Source of the DNA: an uncultured bacterium
GTDB taxonomy: Bacteria > Desulfobacterota > Desulfobulbia > Desulfobulbales > Desulfobulbaceae
Reading direction: 5' to 3'
Assembly (NCBI GenBank): GCA_903896915.1
Contig: CAITZN010000186.1
Span: forward strand, 1 to 10,842
Length of the DNA stretch: 10,842 nucleotides
Shown here: in pieces, positions 6,783 to 10,842 of the stretch
Position numbering within the stretch: the first letter of the stretch is position 1
Layout of the letters: each line of letters opens with the position of its first letter
Notes under the pieces: model-generated
Database searches by the model: none
Told to the model about the DNA's origin: nothing
What the model saw: the letters and a program-made list of their open reading frames with translations, nothing else
Position numbers and translations under genes: made by a program

Positions 6783-7232
6783 TTGAACTTGGAGATGTTC
6801 GTTAAACAAGAACAGTTCAACGCTGCCATGGAACGCTATACTTCCAAAAGCAGGTACAAGGTTCTTGGTGCATCGGTCTCAATCATAAATATATCTCTAC
6901 AATTGTATCTCGTATACCGGATCTGGCCGCAATCAATTGGTGCCGGCTGGCAGATACTCGCTTTTCTCACGGCATATCTCCTCACCGACCTCATCAACGA
7001 ACTGGTTCATATGTACATGGACAACAACGACCGCTACGATTCGCTGACCGGGCCGTTAATCGCCAATTCCCATTATGCCTTCTTAAACGGTTGCACTGAT
7101 CCGCTCCTCAATCGAATTGCTGCAGCATGTTATGATGGATATAAAATCAATACCGACCTGCATTATGCCCGCTATGTCGAGCGGATAGTACAACTCGCTA
7201 ATACCAACCACAGTGCGTCGCGATGCCGATAA
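6783..7232 (+). CDS. Small two-TM membrane protein of unknown function
   Basis: The frame encodes up to 149 residues. Two hydrophobic segments are evident: about residues 28-48 (ending LQLYLVYRIW) and about 55-76, running into TDLINELVHMYMDNNDRYDS. The aspartate/histidine-rich stretch after TM2 (LTDLINELVHMYMDNND ... GPLIANSHY) faintly recalls the Kua/CarF/TMEM189 membrane oxidase family (D-x2-x-G-x-V-H-W pattern), but the later histidine clusters of that family are missing. It could be a diverged or truncated relative, and I do not assign a function. The start is uncertain: TTG at 6783, or ATG at 6795, which GGAG directly abuts, or ATG at 6828. Its stop overlaps an ATG at 7223 for the following cyclase frame, so the two may be translationally coupled. 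Confidence 0.6.
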   Translation: MNLEMFVKQEQFNAAMERYTSKSRYKVLGASVSIINISLQLYLVYRIWPQSIGAGWQILAFLTAYLLTDLINELVHMYMDNNDRYDSLTGPLIANSHYAFLNGCTDPLLNRIAAACYDGYKINTDLHYARYVERIVQLANTNHSASRCR

Positions 7233-7300
7233 AGCATCAGCTGCAATCATATCTCTCCCATCCCAAAACCTATTCCCTGCTCCTTGCCTGCGGCTAGACC
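7223..7300 (+). other. Apparent true 5' end of the cyclase gene, interrupted by an in-frame TAG
   Basis: An ATG at 7223 is in frame with the downstream diguanylate cyclase and reads MPIKHQLQSYLSHPKTYSLL, then LACG, then TAG at 7295-7297 (codon 25), then TLVIIISLTASIS. Together the two sides form a natural N-terminus: a short basic cytoplasmic segment and one TM helix. Related Tll0287-like/GGDEF proteins, as I recall them, have a Trp near the stop position, so TGG to TAG is the simplest explanation. The ATG overlaps the stop of the preceding gene by 10 bases. Confidence 0.6.
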
Positions 7301-8506
7301 TTGGTCATTATTATATCCCTTACGGCAAGCATTTCTGTGCATCAGCAGGAAACTAAAACAATCGCCCTGAATGTCGCCAGAGCCTATATCGAAAAAGACA
7401 TCCTCTATCGTAACTGGAATGCTTTCCATGGCGGTCTCTATATAGCAACCGACATGGGATTAGTTCCCAACCCATTCTATCCGCCTTCCCTCGAAGAACG
7501 AGACGTGACCACTCCTTCGGGACGTCAGCTTACCCTGGTCAATCCAGCGTACATGACGCGCCAGATTTACGAATTCGCGCAAAAAGAACACAAGGTGTCC
7601 GGGCGTATTTCCAGCCTCAAACCTCTACGCCCTGAGAACAAAGCCGACGCCTGGGAAACCACAGCATTACAATTATTTGAACGTGGACATCAAGAGTTCA
7701 GCAGCTTAGAAAGCGAAGAGGACATTCGCTACGTGCGGCTGATGCAACCTTTGGTGACTGAAGAAAGCTGCCTGCCCTGCCATATCCATCAAGGGTATAA
7801 AACAGGCGACATTCGTGGCGGCATCAGCATCCGGTTGCCGATGCGGATCTTTGATCCTGCCACCGGCAAGCAGGTTGCATTGCTCTGGGCCGGTCATGGT
7901 GCCATGTGGGTGTTAGGACTTGCGGGACTGTATGCTGGCTACACAGGGCTGCGGCGGCGCACCGAAGAACGTGACCTGGCGACAGAAGAGTTGCAAAGGC
8001 TTAATGCAGTCCTTGAAAACCTGGCAACGACCGATTCTTTAACCGGGCTCTTTAATCGGCGTAAATTTTTAGAACTGCTACCGGCAAACATCTTGGAAGC
8101 AAAGCGCTATGGCATGCCGCTGGCACTCATCTTTTTTGATATCGACCATTTCAAGAGGATCAACGACACCTATGGGCATGAAACCGGAGACTACGTATTG
8201 CAGGAACTAGCCCGAATAGTCACCGGCACGATCCGCCAAACTGATATTTTTGCTCGCCTCGGCGGGGAGGAGTTTGTCATTCTCGTGCACAACAACGATG
8301 CGAGGTCAGGAGGTGTACTTGCGGAGAAAATCAGATTCCGAGTCGAACAACACGATTTCCCTCAAGTAGGTACCGTGACCTGCAGTTTCGGGGTTGCTCA
8401 GTTCTGTCCGGATGATATCGCCGAGACGCTCATCAAACGTGCCGACGATGCCATGTACGCCGCCAAACAATCAGGAAGAAACCGGGTTGAGATTCGTTGT
8501 GACTGA
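7301..8506 (+). CDS. Membrane Tll0287-like (DUF3365) sensor with GGDEF diguanylate cyclase
   Basis: Numbering is from the TTG at 7301, which opens the frame after the TAG; the original start is probably the ATG at 7223. An initial TM remnant (VIIISLTASIS) is followed by a periplasmic Tll0287-like domain: EKDILYRNWNAFHGGLY, then VPNPF, NPAYMTRQI, SLKPLRPEN and C157-L-P-C160-H161 (heme c-type CxxCH) before GYKTGDIRGGISI. A second TM at about 190-215 leads through a short coiled-coil (RRRTEERDLATEELQRL) into a GGDEF domain. The active site is GGEEF (321-325), with the inhibitory I-site R312-x-x-D315 five residues before it, so c-di-GMP synthesis with product inhibition is expected. The periplasmic part would sense redox or a ligand through heme. 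If the amber codon is not suppressed, expression needs re-initiation at the TTG or is lost. Confidence 0.85.
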   Translation: MVIIISLTASISVHQQETKTIALNVARAYIEKDILYRNWNAFHGGLYIATDMGLVPNPFYPPSLEERDVTTPSGRQLTLVNPAYMTRQIYEFAQKEHKVSGRISSLKPLRPENKADAWETTALQLFERGHQEFSSLESEEDIRYVRLMQPLVTEESCLPCHIHQGYKTGDIRGGISIRLPMRIFDPATGKQVALLWAGHGAMWVLGLAGLYAGYTGLRRRTEERDLATEELQRLNAVLENLATTDSLTGLFNRRKFLELLPANILEAKRYGMPLALIFFDIDHFKRINDTYGHETGDYVLQELARIVTGTIRQTDIFARLGGEEFVILVHNNDARSGGVLAEKIRFRVEQHDFPQVGTVTCSFGVAQFCPDDIAETLIKRADDAMYAAKQSGRNRVEIRCD

Positions 8507-8588
8507 CCGTCAACCCCAAACAGCTTAAGGCAACACCGGGTCGTTTAATGACAACAAAGAGTATAGCAGGAATTTTTTCTTTCTCTTG

Positions 8589-8649
8589 GCCCGTCAGAAG
8601 TTGCCTGTTCATTCGATAACGACACGCCCCCTCCGACAACAGGCCGGGC
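8589..8649. repeat. Nested inverted repeat between convergent genes
   Basis: GCCCG (8589-8593) and GCCTGTT (8603-8609) are matched in order by AACAGGC (8638-8644) and CGGGC (8645-8649). The arms form two stacked stems with a 28-base loop and a 9-base bulge on one side. It lies between the convergent cyclase and 11-mer repeat genes and could act as a two-way transcription barrier, but has no clear T-tract on the plus side. Confidence 0.35.
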
Positions 8650-8699
8650 TCTCCCAAAATGCGGCACTCTTTCATTCGTTGAACATCGACATGCCCCTC
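8608..8699. repeat. Imperfect direct repeat pair in the convergent intergenic region
   Basis: TTCATTCG at 8608-8615 and 8671-8678 both lead into similar sequences (AAC-GACACGCCCC and AACATCGACATGCCCC), giving two copies of about 26-29 bases with small indels, 63 bases apart. The second copy ends next to the stop of the minus-strand gene. This may be a local duplication. Confidence 0.35.
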
Positions 8700-8701
8700 T
8701 G

Positions 8702-9229
8702 TTATTGAGATGGTGCTGATGTTGCGGGTTTAGTTGGCTCGACGGGTGCAGTTGGTGACGCAACAGCCGATTTTGCAGGTGGGAGAGGAGGGGTCGGTGC
8801 GGTAACCTCATGAATTTTAGATTTGCCCTGCTCCCAGACATACCTAGACTCCATCCAGGCCTTCTCCCAAAAATTCCTTGATTGCTCTTTGACCGTCCCC
8901 ACGGCATCCTTCGTTTTTTCGCCGACCGTTTCCGCCACCTCTCTGGAACCCGACCTGGCTTTCTCCCAGGCACCTACCGATTCGTCCCTCACTTTTTCCA
9001 ATGCGCCCCCTGCCGTCTCCCTTGTGGCCTCTACGACTGCCCCCGAGGCTTTCCTAACCTCTTGGCCAGCGTCACTCCATTTCGAGTTCTCCCTCTCCTG
9101 TACACCTTCCTGCCTTTGGGGAAGGGTCTGCTCCTCAGCAGCCACGTCTGCAATTTCTAAAGTAATCGAGACAACTGCAAGTAGGACACAATAAAGAATC
9201 CTTTGGGTTATCAAACGCGTCATTTTCAT
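8702..9229 (-). CDS. Secreted protein with eight 11-residue amphipathic repeats
   Basis: This 175-residue protein has three parts. Residues 1-31 form a signal peptide with a likely cleavage after ADVAA. Residues 52-139 can be cut into eight consecutive 11-mers with no gaps, each with a small or aromatic residue near positions 3-4, often Glu-Lys at 5-6 and Ser/Thr/Ala at the end (for example GGALEKVRDES, VGAWEKARSGS, RNFWEKAWMES). Such 11-residue periodicity is typical of amphipathic helices in LEA group 3 proteins and apolipoproteins. Residues 142-175 are a Pro/Ala/Thr-rich, probably disordered tail. AGGAGG lies five bases before the ATG, an excellent ribosome site. It is probably periplasmic, perhaps lining a membrane surface or protecting against stress; this is inference. 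It is divergent from the TolC gene and convergent with the cyclase. Confidence 0.8.
   Translation of the reverse strand: MKMTRLITQRILYCVLLAVVSITLEIADVAAEEQTLPQRQEGVQERENSKWSDAGQEVRKASGAVVEATRETAGGALEKVRDESVGAWEKARSGSREVAETVGEKTKDAVGTVKEQSRNFWEKAWMESRYVWEQGKSKIHEVTAPTPPLPPAKSAVASPTAPVEPTKPATSAPSQ
8813..9076 (-). repeat. Eight tandem 33-bp units encoding 11-residue repeats
   Basis: This is the DNA behind residues 52-139 of the secreted repeat protein. The units are strongly diverged at the nucleotide level, but their protein period of 11 is exact over all eight units, pointing to old duplications kept by selection on the helix surface. Confidence 0.65.
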
Positions 9230-9240
9230 TAATTCCTCCT

Positions 9241-9272
9241 AGATTGACTGTACCACACTGTGTGTTCAATCT
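9241..9272 (-). promoter_or_regulatory. 5'-leader hairpin directly abutting the Shine-Dalgarno of the repeat-protein gene
   Basis: AGATTGA (9241-9247) and TCAATCT (9266-9272) are a perfect 7-bp inverted pair, with a smaller CACAC-T-GTGTG dyad between them. On the minus-strand mRNA the hairpin ends at the base next to AGGAGG (9240-9235). It could protect the 5' end or limit ribosome access. On the plus strand it is followed by seven T, so it could also act as a terminator in that direction. Confidence 0.5.
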
Positions 9273-9276
9273 TTTT

Positions 9277-9305
9277 TTAATATGCATTGTTATTGCAAAA
9301 TACAA
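9277..9305 (-). promoter_or_regulatory. Candidate sigma-70 promoter for the repeat-protein gene
   Basis: On the minus strand TTGTAT (9305-9300) and TATTAA (9282-9277) are 17 bases apart. The matches are moderate (3 of 6 and 4 of 6). The predicted start near 9270 would place the 9241-9272 hairpin at the extreme 5' end of the transcript. Confidence 0.35.
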
Positions 9306-9330
9306 AATTAGGACCTATTTTCACATGAAT

Positions 9331-9350
9331 TGACAGTATCTAAACTGTCA
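9331..9350. promoter_or_regulatory. Perfect operator-like dyad upstream of tolC
   Basis: TGACAGT and ACTGTCA form a perfect 7-bp inverted repeat separated by six A/T-rich bases, 20 bp in all. This is a typical size for a dimeric regulator such as a TetR or MarR protein. It lies between the divergent repeat-protein and TolC genes, about 30 bases before a TATACT -10 candidate at 9379-9384. Confidence 0.55.
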
Positions 9351-9378
9351 GTCCAAGACTTCTGACCTTCATTTAACC

Positions 9379-9384
9379 TATACT
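9379..9384 (+). promoter_or_regulatory. Candidate -10 element for the TolC operon
   Basis: TATACT matches the sigma-70 -10 at 5 of 6, but the bases 16-18 upstream (AGACTT region) are a poor -35. Such a promoter would need an activator. The predicted start near 9391 leaves a leader of about 54 bases. Confidence 0.3.
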
Positions 9385-9444
9385 CTTTGCTTGCAACTTA
9401 ATATACCAATACCCATTTCCATCTCACAACAAAAAGGACACACC

Positions 9445-10797
9445 ATGCCCCCATCACGCCAAGCCCTGGTCCTTTTCTTTTTCGCTCTCCTTCTTTCGCC
9501 AATTCTTTCGCAAACACTCGCAGCCGGTGAAAAAGAGGCCATGCCCTCACGATGGACAGCACAAGAAGCGGTTCAATTTGCACTGCAGCACAATCCGGAT
9601 GCACGAGCTGCGCTGGAACGCATCCATGCGGCCGACGCCGACATCAGATCGGCCAAGGCTGCCTTTTATCCGCAACTAGGGGTGAGCGCCGAATACAGCC
9701 GCACCAATAACCCCATGTATTCCTTTGGCAACATCCTCAACCAAGGAATGTTTTCCAACACTATCGACTTCAACAAACCAGGTATCACCGATACTCTCCA
9801 GACTAAAGCCACGGTCCAGTACCGGTTGTATAACGGTGGCCATGACCAAGCAGCCCTTGATGCAGCCGGCCAGCGCAGTCAAGCAACTCAGCATGAGCAG
9901 TCAGCCATCCGCTCCCGACTCGGGTTTGAAGTGGTGCGCGTTTTTTATACCATTGTTCAGGGCGAAGAAACGGTACGGGCGAGAAAAGCGGCTGTCGAGG
10001 CCATCAGCTCCTCTTTGGCGGTGGCCCAGGCTCGCTTCCAAGAAGGCAGCCTGCTCAAAGAAGACCTGCTCAACCTGGAAGTGCAGCAGGCAAAAGCGCA
10101 GGAACAGCTGATCCAGGCGCAACATGGCTTGAGCCTTGCGCAACAAGGTTTTCTCCATCTTCTGGGGATTCCGCGGGGAGAGGCCAGGCTCGATACCTCC
10201 GCAAGCCAGGTGCAGGATGTTCCGGTGGAGCGCGACATCCACAACCGGCCGGAACTGGCCAGCATGGCTGCAATGGTCAAGGCACAGGAAGCTGCGGTAA
10301 GGCAGGCCAGGGCCGGGAACTACCCCTCGGCCGACGCTTTTGGTTCGTACCAAATCGACAAGGGCCTAGAACTTGAAGACGGCTCCGGCAATTCCTGGAC
10401 AACAGGCCTGCGCCTTAACTACACCCTGTTCAACGGGCAGCAGACCGCTGCGGCAACTGATCGGGCCAAGGCTCAGTTGGCGGAAGCCAAAGAGCAGCAG
10501 CGTAAAATGGAACTGGGCTTCAACCTGGAGTTCGAACAGGCATCGCTCGCTTTAAACCAGGAGATAGAGCGTCTCAAGGTCACTCTCAAGATGGTGGAGT
10601 CAGCGTTGGAAAGTGCCCGACTGGCCCGGATCCGTTTCAAAGAAGGTGTACTGCTTTCGTCCGAGCTCATCAACACCGAAAACAGATTGACCGACGCCCA
10701 TATCAGCCATGCCCTGGCCTCGGCTTCCCGCAAAATCGCCGTTGCCGATCTCCGTCGCTCAGTCGGCCTAGCCCAATTCAACCAAGGGGTGAAGTAA
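9445..10797 (+). CDS. TolC-family outer membrane efflux protein
   Basis: This 450-residue protein is the outer-membrane channel of a tripartite export system (RND, ABC or type I secretion). The first 27 or so residues are a signal peptide ending TLAA. Two homologous outer-membrane-efflux halves follow: WTAQEAVQFALQHNPD ... AAFYPQLGVSAEYSR starts the first, and RPELASMAAMVKAQEAAV ... YPSADAFGSY ... TGLRLNYTLFNGQ starts the second. Long Ala/Gln/Glu-rich helices between them fit the periplasmic alpha-barrel. The length and the RLYNGG and TLFNGQ strand ends are usual for the family. The start at 9445 has AAAGGA six to seven bases upstream; an in-frame TTG at 9391 would add 18 residues before the signal peptide. 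The next gene begins three bases after the stop, as expected for a tolC-adaptor-transporter operon. Confidence 0.92.
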   Translation: MPPSRQALVLFFFALLLSPILSQTLAAGEKEAMPSRWTAQEAVQFALQHNPDARAALERIHAADADIRSAKAAFYPQLGVSAEYSRTNNPMYSFGNILNQGMFSNTIDFNKPGITDTLQTKATVQYRLYNGGHDQAALDAAGQRSQATQHEQSAIRSRLGFEVVRVFYTIVQGEETVRARKAAVEAISSSLAVAQARFQEGSLLKEDLLNLEVQQAKAQEQLIQAQHGLSLAQQGFLHLLGIPRGEARLDTSASQVQDVPVERDIHNRPELASMAAMVKAQEAAVRQARAGNYPSADAFGSYQIDKGLELEDGSGNSWTTGLRLNYTLFNGQQTAAATDRAKAQLAEAKEQQRKMELGFNLEFEQASLALNQEIERLKVTLKMVESALESARLARIRFKEGVLLSSELINTENRLTDAHISHALASASRKIAVADLRRSVGLAQFNQGVK

Positions 10798-10799
10798 CC

Positions 10800-10842
10800 A
10801 TGTCTCCAGTTACCATACACATAATGAGCAGAATTAAAAGAC
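10800..10842 (+). CDS. Start of the next gene in the TolC operon (partial)
   Basis: An ATG at 10800, three bases after the tolC stop, opens a frame to the window edge reading MSPVTIHIMSRIKR. AGGGG lies about ten bases upstream, inside the end of tolC. An internal ATG at 10824 is an alternative start. In such operons the gene after tolC usually encodes a periplasmic adaptor (HlyD/MFP family), but 14 codons cannot confirm this. Confidence 0.5.
   Translation, partial: MSPVTIHIMSRIKR

Noticed and set aside
8433..8675. 80-codon minus-strand frame overlapping the cyclase C-terminus
   Set aside because: It has no ribosome site or family features and its overlap with the GGDEF gene end marks it as a shadow.
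9391..9444. TTG start for the TolC-family gene
   Set aside because: It would bury the signal peptide behind 18 residues and lies at the predicted transcript start; the ATG at 9445 has AAAGGA.

Overview
This is a gene-dense window of roughly 53-55% GC by eye. It most resembles an anaerobic, sulfate- or sulfur-metabolising member of the Desulfobacterota (former Deltaproteobacteria, possibly Desulfobulbales-like). The main pointer is an AhbD-type radical SAM heme synthase, typical of sulfate reducers and methanogens. A Tll0287-like/GGDEF sensor with a CxxCH heme motif, a stand-alone PAS protein and a TolC export gene fit the same kind of organism. This placement is inference from gene content.

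Layout. (1) Positions 1-656, minus strand: the possible first 13 codons of a secreted protein at the very edge, then a UspA-family universal stress protein. (2) Positions 657-938: a 282-bp divergent intergenic region with a near-consensus sigma-70 promoter firing rightward. (3) Positions 939-3726, plus strand: ahbD (coproheme decarboxylase/heme synthase), hemE (uroporphyrinogen III decarboxylase) and a small HD-domain phosphohydrolase. (4) A three-copy 9-bp tandem repeat, then a single-domain PAS protein (3776-4123). (5) Positions 4157-4215: a sigma-70 promoter whose -10 lies inside a GC-rich terminator-like hairpin, followed by a secreted VWA + OmpA-domain protein and an MBL/beta-CASP ribonuclease-like protein. 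(6) Positions 6783-8506: a small two-TM protein of unknown function overlapping the start of a membrane Tll0287-like/GGDEF diguanylate cyclase, which has an in-frame amber codon inside its first TM segment. (7) Positions 8702-9229, minus strand: a secreted protein built from eight back-to-back 11-residue amphipathic repeats. (8) A 215-bp divergent region (9230-9444) with two clear dyads. (9) A TolC-family outer-membrane protein (9445-10797) and the first codons of the next gene in that operon.

How the genes may work together. AhbD and HemE sit side by side although they belong to textbook alternatives: the siroheme branch does not need HemE, and the coproporphyrin branch normally ends with ChdC/HemQ. 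The pair suggests a possible hybrid route, HemE -> coproporphyrin(ogen) -> Fe-coproporphyrin III -> AhbD -> heme b. The rest of the window is mostly envelope and signalling: OmpA/VWA, a heme-type sensor coupled to c-di-GMP, a PAS protein, an amphipathic-repeat periplasmic protein and TolC export. No CRISPR array, insertion sequence, tRNA or rRNA was seen. The most notable points are the ahbD-hemE pairing, the amber codon in the cyclase, the promoter-in-terminator arrangement, the eight 11-mer repeats, and the dyads in the 9230-9444 region.
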